Assembly (NCBI GenBank): GCA_000733355.1
Contig: JNVV01000019.1
Location: 229,047-293,046 of the forward strand
Direction of reading: 5' to 3'
Origin: Falciphora oryzae
Taxonomy: Eukaryota; Ascomycota; Sordariomycetes; Magnaporthales; Magnaporthaceae
Length of the DNA stretch: 64,000 nucleotides
Below, in pieces: positions 1 to 11,326 of this stretch (position 1 is its first letter; each line of letters begins with the position of its first letter). Made by a program: the position numbers and the translations under genes. The notes below the pieces were generated by a model, which ran no database searches, was not told the origin of the DNA, and saw only the letters and a program-made list of their open reading frames with translations.

Positions 1-270
1 CAATGCCGCGCCTTCGTGGATCTGCTGAACATCGATAAGGAGTTCAAGGTGGCCGACGAGGATGGCGACGACGGCGAAGGCCCCTCGACCCCTAGTGCGG
101 ATGAGGATGACGAGGCGCCTGACAGCGCCACGAGAGGCCGCAAGCGGAAGGCGAGCCACACCCCCGGAGGAGGAGGGCGCAAGAAGCGTCCTCGCTCGAC
201 GTCGCAGCCTAGAAAGCGCGGACGCCCGAGAAAGAACCCTTTGCCCGATTCGAATCACGGCGACTGGTAG
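1..270 (+). CDS. C-terminal end of an AT-hook nuclear protein (5' truncated)
   Basis: The reading frame is open from base 1 and ends at TAG 268-270, giving the last 89 residues of a larger protein whose start lies off the left edge. It begins with a hydrophobic stretch (CRAFVDLLNID), then an Asp/Glu-rich acidic segment, then a Lys/Arg-rich basic tail with several NLS-like runs and one clear AT-hook core (KRGRPRKNP), which binds the minor groove of AT-rich DNA. This points to a chromatin or DNA-associated protein. The family cannot be named from the tail: a cohesin, condensin or replication subunit is possible but unsupported. It is convergent with the hydrolase gene that ends at 1210. Confidence 0.7.
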   Translation, partial: QCRAFVDLLNIDKEFKVADEDGDDGEGPSTPSADEDDEAPDSATRGRKRKASHTPGGGGRKKRPRSTSQPRKRGRPRKNPLPDSNHGDW

Positions 271-1209
271 CTGCCTTGTCGCGCAACTAGAGTGACGCCG
301 CTTCAGCATTCGCCCGCCGCCACCACTCATAACAAGCCGCTTGGAATCGCTTCTTGGCACATATTCTCTTTCTTTTGTTCTTATTTATTACTATTTGTTT
401 TACTGGGAATGGAGGCGCCGACAACGGACGTCTCTGCTTTCTTGCACGTCAAATCTTTTACCGCGGCATCTCACTTTGACATGATGGGCATGGCACTGGA
501 GTGGCTATACTTAGCTTCTTTTTTTGATTTTGGCGGGCGTTTAAGGCATATTCTGTTTTCGGAGTTGAGCGGAGATACCATACATCGGTAATCACGAAAA
601 AACATGGCGAATGGGCGAAACATGTGATTTTGCACTGGCTTGCAGCTAGCGGCGAGAGGATACCGGCTGGTGTTTGCGGTTGCACGCATCAACAGAGTCA
701 CCTATGAACACAATATATTTTTGCTCTGGCACGCCTGTATTTACTTTGCTCAAAAAGAGCGCCTTTCGAAAAAGATACCTCACTACCTCGAAATACCATT
801 CCCGGCTTCTGTCAAGTTGGGATTTCATGTCATTGGTGGCACACACACACGATTCACCTTGAGAGCAAAGGAGCATGCGTGTGACGATGGAACACCTTTC
901 AAGTTGGAACCGGTCGTGTCTGCGCGGTGGACTTGTATCGAACACCGACGCTCCCAATGCCTGATATTTGGCTACTAACAGGAACAAAGACAAAGTAAAG
1001 ATGCCCTATGCTAACCAGATATGCTAAACAGAAGTTCTCAGTAGTGGTGAGAAGGGGAGGAACATTGAGGAATACGAGGCAAAGGGAACAAACTAAGTAC
1101 GAGATAAAAAGTCGCCGTTGCCAAACCCAAAGGTAGGTATGTGTGAAGTCGAGGGAACCCGGGAGGAGCCGGGTGAGTGAGGTCGGTCTGCCGCCTCTCC
1201 CTATCCAGG
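271..1209. other. Convergent intergenic region
   Basis: This 939-base spacer lies between the 3' ends of two converging genes. It is less GC-rich than the flanking exons and has short open frames on both strands, none with a recognisable motif. It should hold both 3' UTRs and poly(A) sites. Confidence 0.6.
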
Positions 1210-4200
1210 CTACTTTGCGCTCCCGTCGCCCTGGGCCTTGTTTCCTCCACCTCCTCCAGCCGCCGGAGCCACGGACGGCGCGGCTTCACCGGCGTTGCTG
1301 CTCGCACCTGCGGATGAAGAATGGCCGCCACCCCGCGGGGACTTGGTGGCGCCTTTGCCCACAATCTTCTCGGTCCAGTTCCAGCTGCTGCTATTATTAT
1401 TACTGCCGCCGGCACCGGCGGAGGGGCCGGCAGTAGCGCTGGAGGAGGACCCGGAGCCGGCACCCTTCCTCCGCAGCCACGAGTGGTGGCCGGCGTGGGA
1501 TGTCGATTGGGGCGAGGCGTAGCCCTCGTCGTCGCTGTCGTCGCCGCTGTCGTCCCAGTCGCGCTCGCTCCAGGTCATGGAGTCGAGGCGGTCGTAGTTG
1601 GGGCGGCCGCTGCTGTTGGTGGTGCCGCTGCGGGGCGTCGACGGCCCGTCGCTCGCGCGGCCGGGGCTGTGCCTGTCGCCGCCGGTGCTGCCCATGGTTC
1701 CGGAGGTCGAGGACCGTCGCTGCGGCGGCGTTGACGGCAAGTCGGTGAGTTTATCGGTGGCTTCACGCGCTTCGCTGGCCGTGCGGTTCAGCGAGGTCTT
1801 CCGGCCGGGGGTTCTGAAGGGTCGGAAGTCGTGATTGCGACGTCCTTTCTCCTCGGATCTCCTGGTTGTGGTCTTCCTCTCGGGCTCTTGGGTTTTGGTC
1901 TCCTTTCCTTGTTCGTCTGGACCGAGGCCCAGGCCTACGGCTCGCTCGCGGCTGGGCTCAGCGCTGTCCGGGGTGCGGGCCGCGGCCGAGTCGCTGAAAT
2001 GGGCGTCGACAAGATGCTTGACGACAGGCCAGCCAAAGGCATTCGGGAACGTGCGGCGGACAATGATGTTGTTGTGAGCGTCGGGCTCCAGCTTGACGAG
2101 CACCTTGCGCCACGACAGGCCCCTGTGGTAGGCCCGCGCAATCTTCTCCTCGACCCGCATGCCCGCGCTGTCGACCACGTGCGCCGGCTCCTTGCTTCGT
2201 TTCGAGCTGGATGCGTCCCCGCCGTCGTCCGTCATGGGCGAAAGAATAGTACTCTGAGGCGAAAGTAGCTGCTGCGGTGACATAACCGGTGACGACGGCA
2301 TCGATATGCTATGCTTTGCTGCTGCCGTCGCCGCCGTGCCCGCCCCGCCTGGTCCGACCACTTCAGTAGTTATCTTCAAGTTGTTGGGGTCTGCATCGGC
2401 GTCTTCTGAGAAGTCGACCCTAGAGCGGCGGCGTATGTGCAGCGAGCTGCTGGTCGGGCGCTTCTTGAGGGGTGGGGGCGGGATGTCGCTGGGGTGGTAG
2501 ATACGGTCGTGGAAGATGGTTCGCGGGCGCTTGGAAGGGTCGATCAGGTACTCAACCGACGGCAGTTTCGGGTTGAGCAGGTCGCCGGCGGCCTCAAAGA
2601 AGGTCGTCCTCGGGGGCGCCGACATGCCGTTCTCGCTGGGCTCGTCGCTCAGCTCGTGGCCGCTCGTCACCTTGGACCTAGACGAGGACGCCGAGTTGTT
2701 GTACGTGCCCTCGTCCTTCAGCAGCGTCTGGCTGCGTTTGAATATCTGCGTCTGCTTTTGGCTCGGTGGCGTCTCCTTGGCCGGCTCGTCCTTGCGGAAA
2801 AAGTTGAAGATGCCCGTGAAGGGGTTCGCCGCCGCTACCGAGGACGTCGAGTGAATTCCCCACGCCGGCGACGCCACAGAGCGTATGCTCTGCCTGTCAT
2901 CTTCCAGGATGGCGTTACCTGACGGCTGCGGAACCTCATGAGAGTTGGGCGCCATGGGCGTCATGACGCCGTCACGGTTCGGGCTCTGGTCCCCGTCGCC
3001 GCCGCTCTCTATGGCCAGCCCGGGCAACTGGCCGCCGCTACTGTTGCTGCCACCCTCAACCGACCGCCTCCTTTTTACCTCGCTAGACCCATCACCCTCC
3101 TCGTCGCTGTCGTCAGCCTGCCATGTCGGCTCCCGCGGAGACGTGACGTTGGCGCCCATAAGCTCAGACCAGCCGAAGCCTACGACAGTCTCGACCAGGC
3201 CGGCTTCGCGCCGGGCCTTCTCGACGCGGCCGAGCCCCTGCCAATCCAGGAAAAGCAGGCAGCTAGTGCGCAGCGGCACGATGCCGTCGTTGACCACGTT
3301 GGAGTAGAGGGTGCGGTTCCGGAAGGCGCGTAGGGCAACGTGGGCGGGCCCCGTGGGCAGAATGCGCAGCAGCGGCTTGGACTCGGCCTGAGCCTCCCCA
3401 CCCAGCAGCTTCTTGTGTGCATTCTCGCCCAGGTTGCTCACGATGGCACTCCAGCCGCTGCGCGCGATGGTTGGAGCCCTCCACGTCAGTCCCAGGTCTT
3501 GGCCGGTCCTCCCGACGAGACCGAAGTCCAGAGCAAACTTGAAATAGAGTGGGTTCTCGTGGTTCAGCCCGAGTAGCGGCGATGCCAGGGCGATAAAGTT
3601 GATGGGCTCGATGATGCCGAAGAAGTCGGGCGAGTGCTTCTGGATGTATGCGATGGCGTATAGCTGGACCAGTCCTCCCAGGGAGTGGCCCACAAAGCTG
3701 ATCTTGGTGATGCGGTACGTGCGTGTGTCGTCGCTGGCGCGAGGCGCCTTGCGTATGCTGCTGTGTTTGTGTGCCGGTGCTGGCGCCGACCCAGCCCCTG
3801 AGGCCCCACCCTCCTTGGGTGCTGCTCGTGCCACACCCTCTTTGGCTATCGCCAAAGACGCCGGGAGAAAGGGCTGATCAGGATACGTCATTGATAGGAT
3901 ATAGCGGGCCAGACGTTTGCCCAGGTACTTGATGCCCCTTTCAGTTCGTGTGGCATTGCCCGAGAATCCGCGCACCACGACCTCCTCGTCATCTCCCACG
4001 ACTTGGTCGTCGTCATCGTTGTCGTCGCTGTCATCCGGCAAGTCCGTCTGCGCTGGGTGTGGCGGTTTGCCGTCCGTCTTCGAGACTGATTCTGTGTTGA
4101 CACCAGACATAATATCTTCCTCGGGCTTGCCCGGAGCTGATACACCGTTGGCGTCTTCTGACTGGGCTTTCGCCGGTGCCTCTGTGCTGGTATCCCCCCC

Positions 4201-5403
4201 CTCCTCCTCGGCCCCTGCGGCCTGCTTTTCTCTTTCTTGAAATCTTTCTTCTCGCTGTTTCCGTCTCTGCTCTCTACGTTCCTGTGCATCCCGAGCACGC
4301 CTTGCTCTGCCGTCGATCTTTGCCTGTCTGGCAGCTGAATCTATGCTCTCTTTGAGGAACAGCATGTCGGCGCCAAGGTTGCTGTGCAGGCCGTGTGTGA
4401 GCACGACGAGATGTATCTTCTGCTTTTTGTCGTCCACCTTTGGTGGCCCCTCTCCGCTGTCCTTGCTCGGCCCTGTAGCCGCCTCGCCTTGCCCGTTCTC
4501 TCCCTTCTCATCCGCATCTGTGGGGACAGACTGCGGTTGGGGCTGTGGAGCTGCCGACACTGGGCTGGTCGTCTCTGGGGCTGGCCCCTTGGGGAGGTGG
4601 ACATGCTGCTTCGGCTTGGCGAGGGTCGAGGGGCTAGAGTGGCCCAACCGCGGCGTATCCCAGAGCGCAGCTGTATCCTCCACCTTGAGGCGGATGGCCC
4701 CCGAGTAGACACCCTTCCGGAGGGCTCCACGTCCATGCTGCTGTTGTTGGGGCCCCGGAGCCAACGAGGGGGGCAGCGACGTGAAATCACTGATCTTGCC
4801 GGGCTGGGGAGCCTGGGCGTGGGTGCCGCCCATGACGGCGACAGCCGGGGCGCCGAGGCTGAGTGACTTCTCGTCGCGGGCAAGCAAGATCTCGTAGTTG
4901 ACGGCGGCCGAGGTGGAGAATATGACCTGGCTGGAGACCTCGATGACCCACGAGGCGGAGTCGAGGGCGGGCTGGGAGTGGATGGCTTCGGAGGAGGAGG
5001 AGGGCGAGTTGGCGGGGTCGGTGGTGGCGGCGGCGGGAGAGACGCCGCCAAAGTGGCCGTGACTGACGCCGCAGCCGGCAGACTGGCGGATGTTGTCCGG
5101 GACGAGGAGGCGGCAGGACCAGGCGCCGCCGGCCTTCAGCATGGGCTCGAACTCGGGGACGCCGTAGCGGCGGGGGTTGGCGAACTTGCGGTTCGGGTCG
5201 TAGTGGGCGGGGTAGGCGGCGACCGAGAGGGTGTAGGGCCCGTGGACGAAGGCGGCGCGCAGGGCGATGAGGGAGGTGTTCTTGATGCGGAGGTGCAGGC
5301 ACTCCGGGGACGGCAGGATGCGGTCGTGCGAGGGCGTGTACGTCACCGTGTACCGCACCACCTCGCCGATCTTGACGCTGCCGACCTGGTGGAGGAGCAA
5401 CAT
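1210..5403 (-). CDS. DUF676 / Rog1-type serine esterase (putative lipase)
   Basis: A single-exon 1397-residue protein. The start MLLLHQVGSVKIGEV resembles the N-terminal beta domain of the yeast Rog1 family. The hydrolase core has the oxyanion-strand motif VVLTHGLHSN near residue 335, a nucleophile elbow GHSLGG with Ser574, an Asp-containing NDGIVPL near 707, and an NAFGWPVVKHL segment near 1115 that may carry the catalytic His. The family (PF05057) acts on lipids, for example yeast Rog1 and Lpl1; the substrate here is not predictable. Residues about 352-470 are a charged, disordered insertion (Arg/Glu- then Asp-rich) between the first core strand and VVVRGFSGN. The C-terminal 200 residues or so are Ser/Gly/Asn-rich low complexity. 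Yeast Rog1 is about half this length, and the excess is the disorder. Many open frames on the opposite strand are shadows caused by high GC. Confidence 0.88.
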   Translation of the reverse strand: MLLLHQVGSVKIGEVVRYTVTYTPSHDRILPSPECLHLRIKNTSLIALRAAFVHGPYTLSVAAYPAHYDPNRKFANPRRYGVPEFEPMLKAGGAWSCRLLVPDNIRQSAGCGVSHGHFGGVSPAAATTDPANSPSSSSEAIHSQPALDSASWVIEVSSQVIFSTSAAVNYEILLARDEKSLSLGAPAVAVMGGTHAQAPQPGKISDFTSLPPSLAPGPQQQQHGRGALRKGVYSGAIRLKVEDTAALWDTPRLGHSSPSTLAKPKQHVHLPKGPAPETTSPVSAAPQPQPQSVPTDADEKGENGQGEAATGPSKDSGEGPPKVDDKKQKIHLVVLTHGLHSNLGADMLFLKESIDSAARQAKIDGRARRARDAQERREQRRKQREERFQEREKQAAGAEEEGGDTSTEAPAKAQSEDANGVSAPGKPEEDIMSGVNTESVSKTDGKPPHPAQTDLPDDSDDNDDDDQVVGDDEEVVVRGFSGNATRTERGIKYLGKRLARYILSMTYPDQPFLPASLAIAKEGVARAAPKEGGASGAGSAPAPAHKHSSIRKAPRASDDTRTYRITKISFVGHSLGGLVQLYAIAYIQKHSPDFFGIIEPINFIALASPLLGLNHENPLYFKFALDFGLVGRTGQDLGLTWRAPTIARSGWSAIVSNLGENAHKKLLGGEAQAESKPLLRILPTGPAHVALRAFRNRTLYSNVVNDGIVPLRTSCLLFLDWQGLGRVEKARREAGLVETVVGFGWSELMGANVTSPREPTWQADDSDEEGDGSSEVKRRRSVEGGSNSSGGQLPGLAIESGGDGDQSPNRDGVMTPMAPNSHEVPQPSGNAILEDDRQSIRSVASPAWGIHSTSSVAAANPFTGIFNFFRKDEPAKETPPSQKQTQIFKRSQTLLKDEGTYNNSASSSRSKVTSGHELSDEPSENGMSAPPRTTFFEAAGDLLNPKLPSVEYLIDPSKRPRTIFHDRIYHPSDIPPPPLKKRPTSSSLHIRRRSRVDFSEDADADPNNLKITTEVVGPGGAGTAATAAAKHSISMPSSPVMSPQQLLSPQSTILSPMTDDGGDASSSKRSKEPAHVVDSAGMRVEEKIARAYHRGLSWRKVLVKLEPDAHNNIIVRRTFPNAFGWPVVKHLVDAHFSDSAAARTPDSAEPSRERAVGLGLGPDEQGKETKTQEPERKTTTRRSEEKGRRNHDFRPFRTPGRKTSLNRTASEAREATDKLTDLPSTPPQRRSSTSGTMGSTGGDRHSPGRASDGPSTPRSGTTNSSGRPNYDRLDSMTWSERDWDDSGDDSDDEGYASPQSTSHAGHHSWLRRKGAGSGSSSSATAGPSAGAGGSNNNSSSWNWTEKIVGKGATKSPRGGGHSSSAGASSNAGEAAPSVAPAAGGGGGNKAQGDGSAK

Positions 5404-7256
5404 GGCGGCTGCTGCTTAGGGTGCCGGGGCGGCCTCGAGTGAAGGGGTGGACGGTGACGGGCGACGGTGACGACGGCGGCCGGGTCAGCCAGGGGCTGGT
5501 CGGGTTTCGTTGGTTCGTGGAGTGGAGGCGGACTGGGCTGAGTTGTTCGCTCAGGGCAAGTCCTCGATGGCTGGGCTATGCTGGAGCAGCGTCCGCGTCC
5601 CCATTGCTGATGAAGCGAAGTCCGGCACCGCGCGGTGGGAGCTCAGGCTTCACACGCGACATGTGACGTCTGCGAAGGCGGCGCACATGCGGGACAATAT
5701 GTACCTGCGGAAGCACCGGGCTAGACCTGGAGCTCAATCGGAGCTAGTCTTGGCTGCGCGCGCACGCCTCGGCAGTTGTGATGGTCCGACTTTTCGGTTG
5801 GGCCTACGTTGCCCCGAGTTTGTCGTCTTCTTTTTTTTTTTTTGTTAGACAAAGACTGTCACGTCCGGATGCGAGGTTTATTCGGCGAGTCCTTGCATGG
5901 CTTATTTTTGTTCCTTTGCGCAGCGAAACGAGAGGAAGACCGCCCGAGGTATGCAGATGGTGTTGATCGGAAGATTGGTGGGAGCCTAAAGCCGCCCACA
6001 GCGACTCCTCAATAGCGTGGAATCCATACTATGCACCAGATAGTGCATCCCAGCATCGGCTTTGGTGGGCGACAGGGATGAGGTCCCTCCCAGGCGGCTG
6101 CCCGTTGGACTCAACCCAGTAGGTGACGTCGGTTGCGGTCCCACTCAGCAATTGAGTTGAAATTTGATTGTTTTTCTCGGGCTGCAACAGCTCCCGCATA
6201 AACTGCGCCGCGGGACTGCATATCATAGTAAATGCACAGCCCGACTAATGAAAACAACCCGACCTGTTCGACTCTATACATGCTGCTAGGTGGGCTTCAG
6301 TGGGTGACCCCCTGTGGACACAGCGACTATGCGGTCGTGCCCAGCGCTGCTGTCGGCCCAACTCCCCGCCAGTCCCAGCCATTCTTCTGAGTCCTGACCG
6401 ACCACTTTCTTTTCACCAACGAAAACAAAGCGGGCCACAAGCATCCATCCCATCGGCGGTGTCCGTGTTCGAATAAGCACTACCCACCGCCCAAGCCCTG
6501 GGGTCCGCTGATCCAGTCAAGTAAGCTTGTTTCACCTCCAGCCAACCTCGTGCCCTGATCCTGAACCCACTTCTCTGGGCCGCGGCTTTGGTCGTCAAAG
6601 ACATCAGACGAAAGAAGGAGGAGAGGATTTATAGGCAAAATAACTGACTAGGGCGTACTAGAATGGAATTCATTGGCTGCACAGGCACCAAGGAACACTA
6701 CCAACCACCTATGTTCTGCCCTTTGATAGGACCTCGATCAATCTTCACCGTCATGTCTCGGTTCGTCAATAAAACGTTAGAGCAAGTTGGAGGCGAAAAA
6801 GAAAAACAAGGACACGATGTCCCTTGCCATGGAAGCTCCACGCAAAGTCCTTCGTCGTCGTTTCATCATCAGTTGATACGTGACTGGCGTATGATACACA
6901 ATAAAAAAAGATAAAACGAAAAAGGTCAAAGGTGACGAGAAGGAAACTCGTCAAGTAAATGATAGAAAAGCAACCCTGACCAAAACAGAAAACATTGGAC
7001 TAGACGACCTCGAGATTACAAGTGACATCCAATTGCGGAAATCAGAGAGGAAGGAAGGGAGCGTGTGGGATACGAGAAGATATAGACAAAAAAAGAATAT
7101 GGGGGGAATGAGATACACGAAGATGATGATGAGCTTTGACATTTCGTCCAGACAGTCCTTACTACTTTCTGCGGCGTGGCCGTCTGTCCGGGACGTCTCA
7201 AGGAAGGGGAGACAATCTATTTCCTTTGCTGTTGTTTTGGGCTCCTAAACTTTGGC
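5404..7256. other. Intergenic region between two minus-strand genes
   Basis: It holds the 5' region of the hydrolase gene and the 3' region of the Cys-rich gene. A T-rich run lies near 5830. Frames are short and lack motifs, and no gene was recognised. Confidence 0.5.
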
Positions 7257-10200
7257 TCAGGATGCCACAGAGGCCGACACCTTGGGAGAGGGCGTGACGT
7301 GGCTGCTCCATTCGTAAACCCGGCCCATACCGCGGCCGGACCCGGTCAGGCCCGCCATGCGGCTCGCCTTAGGAGGGTCGAGTTCCTCACCATCATCCTC
7401 CTCCAGGTACGGCTGCTGAGAAGCCGCGTCCTTGCGCGGCCGCCGCGACACCGTTGGTCGACGCCGGCTAGGCGACCGTTCGTGCTCGGCGACGCCGCCA
7501 TCGTAGCTGTCGCCACGGTGCCTGCGCCTAGTTCCACCCCCCGACAGCCCCTGGTCTGACGACCTGGTGCTCCTCGAGTTGCTGCTGTACATCTCATCAT
7601 CCATCGTGTGTCGCCTCATGCCACTAGCCGGGGGCGCCAGGGGCACAGCTGGCGGCGGCATAGACGCCATTGGCATGGCCGGGCTTGCCATGGCCCGCGC
7701 GTGCATCGGGATCGTGGCCACATGTGGCCCGGCAGCGGGGTACGCCGACGGGTACATCTGTGGGTGGAGCGAGTGCGGAGGCGTGTGCGGCTGGTGGTGC
7801 AGTGTCGCCGGGGGTGACATTGGAACATGGTGCATTGGCGGCGATGTCACATGGATTGTAGATGGCGGCCCGGCGTGAATGAGCGACGGCGGGGGCGGAG
7901 CGTGATGGAGCACAGGCTGCGGCGCTGGCGGGGGCACCGGAGTGAGCGGGTGCTGGGAGAGTACGGGCACGTGGTAGGCATTCTGGGCGGTCCTCGAGTC
8001 CGTGTTAAATCGTTCCGCCAGGCGCCTATCCATCGATGTCGCGCGCTTGTTGCGGGCTTTGTTGACATTTGCCACGTAGTCATCGCCAGGGTTGGACCTC
8101 TCGTCATCCGGGATCAAGGGAGGCGGCGATGGTGCCGGCATGGGAGCCCGCGACGGTCCCATGGGGATAGGAGGAGAGGGAGACTCATAACCATGGCGGT
8201 GGGGCTCAACCATCGACGGCGGAACCGGTGCCGGAGGCGGGGCTTGCGAGTGTGAATATGACACCGCAGGTGAGTGGTGGTGGTGGTGGTGGTGGTGGTG
8301 CATCGATCTTTGCCTATCCGAGACCGGTGCGAAGGGGTGCGGCTGAGGTGGCGAAGGTCGGGACTGGATCTGGGGATGCATAGGGGCCTGAGAGAACGGC
8401 GGCGGGTACGAATGCGCCTGTGGCACTGTGTGCGCGTGGTCCCGCGGATACGCAGCCATGGAGCCCGAAACCATTGGGTGCGGCGGCAGCGACTCGGGCT
8501 CAAACTCACGTGCACGGCGCTCATGGCGTTCACGCTCCCGCTCTCGCTCCCTCTCGCGTTCTCGCTCGCGTTCACGCTCACGCTGACGTTCACGTTCGCG
8601 TTGACGATACTCTCGTTCTTGTTCCCGCTCTCGATCTCGCTCCCGCTCTCGCTCTCGCTGGGAGTGGTTGTTGAAGCTCGAGGACGGAGGAGTCGGCACA
8701 GCAGGCGGCGGGGGCCCGGACTGTCCCCGGGTATGCAGCTGCATGTGCGTGGGCGGAGCCTCCCGGTGGCCTCCATAAGCAGGCGTTGCTGGGGAGTAAT
8801 ACTCGGCACTGCGCGACGGCGGCGATGCCACTGCGGCCAGCGGCCCGAGCGGCGCCGGAGTAAGTGCTTGAGTAGGCCGGGAACGATGATGGTCCTCCTC
8901 CTCAGGTTGCCCAAATGCGTAGTGAACTTCCTCCTCGTCCTCATCGTCGTTGTCATCATCATTATCGTCGTCGTCGTCGTCATCATCATCATCGTCGTCG
9001 TCGTCGTCGTCAAACCTTTGAGGTTGGGCGTGCAGCCTGCGTGACAGGCTCGATTCGGGCTGTGCCTGCATCTTCCGCGGCCGCGAGTACTCATCGAGGC
9101 CACGGGATTGCGCGCGGCGGTCACGAGAGGTGTGATCACGGGACCTGTCGCGAGATCGGTCGCGAGACTGGTACGCCTCTGTAGGATCCGGGGCTGCAGC
9201 CATAACGCGGGGGCGGACGTCTCTGTCTCCCGACTCGAGGCGGTCTGTCCTCCTGGAGGATGACGACGCCTGTCTGTGTTTCAAGGCAGGGACATCTTCT
9301 TCAGCCTCGCAGTCGCAGTTCGCAAGCTCGTGGCCGCAACCCGAACATATTTGCACACGTTTGACCGGCTTTGCTTGGGGTCGCTTCAGCGGCGCTTCCT
9401 CCTCCTCTGGGCACTGGGGATCCCGGTGCCAATGACTGCCGCACTCGGTGCAGATCCTGCATTTGCAGTAGCTGCACTTGGCGTATCTGCGACCGCCTTC
9501 GTCCTCTCTCTCCTTGTAGAAGTTCTTGCTCTTGATCGGCTTCCTGCAGTGCGTTGTGGGGCAGAGAAGCCGGGGAATTTGCGAGGGCGTGTCAGAGCCC
9601 CCGAATGTCTGGGCCTTGCGCAGCATCGGAGGCTTCTCTGCGTGGTCGGGTTCGCTGTGCCTCCGCGAAGTTCTTCAAGAGAGAAAATCACGCAACCGAT
9701 GTCAGAAAAGCAAAGCTCCATCCCACCTTTTTACCGATGGGAGAAGACTGGGAAAGAAAACAAGCCCAGCAGAGGAGCAAAGCGTACCTCCTCGTTGAGA
9801 CACTCTGCCGCATGACGTCTTCGTCGATGGCCGGTCCTTTCCGGTGGGTTTTCCGAGACGCATGGCGGTGTTCCTTGGGTTCACGCCTGTCGGAGGAATG
9901 GCGGGAGGGCGAGCGAGTCTGGTGTCTGCGGGCACCACGGGCGACGGGCGAGTTGTCTCGGCTGCGTTCCAGACTGTAGTCGGCCTCCTCAGGGATCGCG
10001 TCGTCTACGGTGCGTTGGCGGCGGTGTGCGCCTCCCCGCTTGCTCTTGGTACGAAGGCGCTCGGCGAGCGTCTCCTTATCAGAAACTCGGATCTCGGGTT
10101 GGTCCTGCTCGTCCTGCGACGACACGGACGTGTCATCGTCCGAGTCGGAGGTAATGGACGAAGTACCGCGGGACATGGAGGGCAACAAGTAAGAGCCGCT

Positions 10201-10725
10201 GCGGCGGCTGCTGTCTCGGTCGGATCGGGAGACGACGTCGTCATCGCACCACACGTCCTTGGAGCGGGCGCGGGGGTTCTGCTGCTGGGAGCCCGAGGAC
10301 CTCGCCGGCGTGGACACGGGGTAACTGTTGCTTCGATCGGGGCGCATGCTTGACGAGGACGCGGCCAGCGAGGCGCGGGATGGCGTCGTTCGTCTCTGTC
10401 GTCTGGGGGACGACTGAGACTTGGGCTCTGGGCTTTGTATTATGCCCTGGATCGAGGCCTGGCGAGGCGGCGAATCGAGCAGCGGGCCATCCATCTTGGC
10501 CCAATCACGCTGGGAGGGGCGGGGTGGGGAGCAGGAGGAGCTCTGGCCGTGGCCGTCTCCACGGCGATGATCGGGGGTGCCAGGGTGGACGAGGGCGATG
10601 TGGCGGCGGTGGTCGCTAGCGTGGTCCGGCGAGTGGTGGCCCCTGGGGACTGGTCTCCGCCGAGGGTCGACAGCTGCAGCAGCAGAGGCGATGCCGGTCG
10701 CTTGGCCTGGGCCCACGGTGGCCAT
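7257..10725 (-). CDS. Large disordered protein with a Cys-rich cluster, function unknown
   Basis: Two exons: 10725-9788 and 9672-7257, with an intron of 115 nt (GTACGC donor, TTGAAG acceptor). The junction codon is AGA and both frames agree, giving 1117 residues. I chose the ATG at 10725 because the longer frame upstream (to 11145) runs through trinucleotide repeats that look like 5' UTR; an ATG 7 kb-side of it (MDGPLLDSPP) is also possible. Near residues 350-440 is a dense Cys/His cluster (CPTTHC, CSYCKCRICTECGSHWH, CSGCGHELANCDC) that should bind two or more zinc ions. The rest is compositionally extreme: RS/RD runs, an Asp run (8940-9012), a long RE repeat (8515-8660), a run of nine or ten His (8274-8303) and a Pro-rich tail. 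I do not recognise the family. A nuclear or RNA-linked role is suggested only by composition. Confidence 0.72.
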
Positions 10726-10777
10726 TCGCTGGCGGCCGTCAGCCCTGGGGCGGATGTGCAGCAGTGCAGTGCTGTAC

Positions 10778-10824
<47 letters not shown>
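10778..10824. repeat. (GTA)n trinucleotide microsatellite
   Basis: About 15.7 perfect GTA units directly upstream of the chosen start of the Cys-rich gene, reading ACT on the sense strand. If translated it would give a Thr or Tyr run, so I place it in the 5' UTR. Confidence 0.95.
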
Positions 10825-10825
<1 letters not shown>

Positions 10826-10982
10826 TGCAAGAGTCGGGCGGCAGCGAGCCTCTGGGCAGGCGCTGATGCTCTGGTTGCCCGATCCAATTTTCCTCCCCTT
10901 TTCCTGTCCTCGCTTGCTCTCTCTTTCTCCCCACCGTCGGGTGTCTGCTGGCCCCTCGCTCGCTCGCTCAGTCTGGTGCCCA

Positions 10983-11010
10983 CTGCTGCTGCTGCTGCTG
11001 CTGCTGCTGC
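10983..11010. repeat. (CTG)n trinucleotide repeat
   Basis: About nine CTG/CAG units in the 5' region of the Cys-rich gene. Confidence 0.93.
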
Positions 11011-11292
11011 AAGGGTGAAGGGGCAGGCGGGGGTTGTGGGTGGTTGATGGCAGGGCGGCTTGCTGCACGTACCCAAACTGGGCAGTGCCTCTGACAGCTG
11101 GAGCTGCCTGAGTGGCCGGGTCTGTGCTAAGTCTGCATGAAGCACCTGTCGCTGATTGGGCTACGTTGCGTCAACCATTGCATGATCCGGGCATTGCAGA
11201 ATTCAAAAGAGCTCGGGCCAAAAAGCAGCAAGCATGGCGGACGGGTGGGGCTCGCGGGCTCCAAGGAGGAAGAAAAGTGTGAGAGAGAAAAC

Positions 11293-11321
<29 letters not shown>
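11293..11321. repeat. Poly(A) tract, 29 nt
   Basis: An uninterrupted run of A on the plus strand. No target-site duplication or coding remnant was seen beside it. Confidence 0.95.

Positions 11322-11326
<5 letters not shown>

Noticed and set aside
2437..2922. Open frames opposite the hydrolase and other large genes
   Set aside because: They are antisense shadows of GC-rich coding sequence.
10823..11145. Longer N-terminus of the Cys-rich protein including Ala and Thr runs
   Set aside because: It is encoded by CTG and GTA microsatellites and lies upstream of a well-placed ATG, so 5' UTR is likelier.
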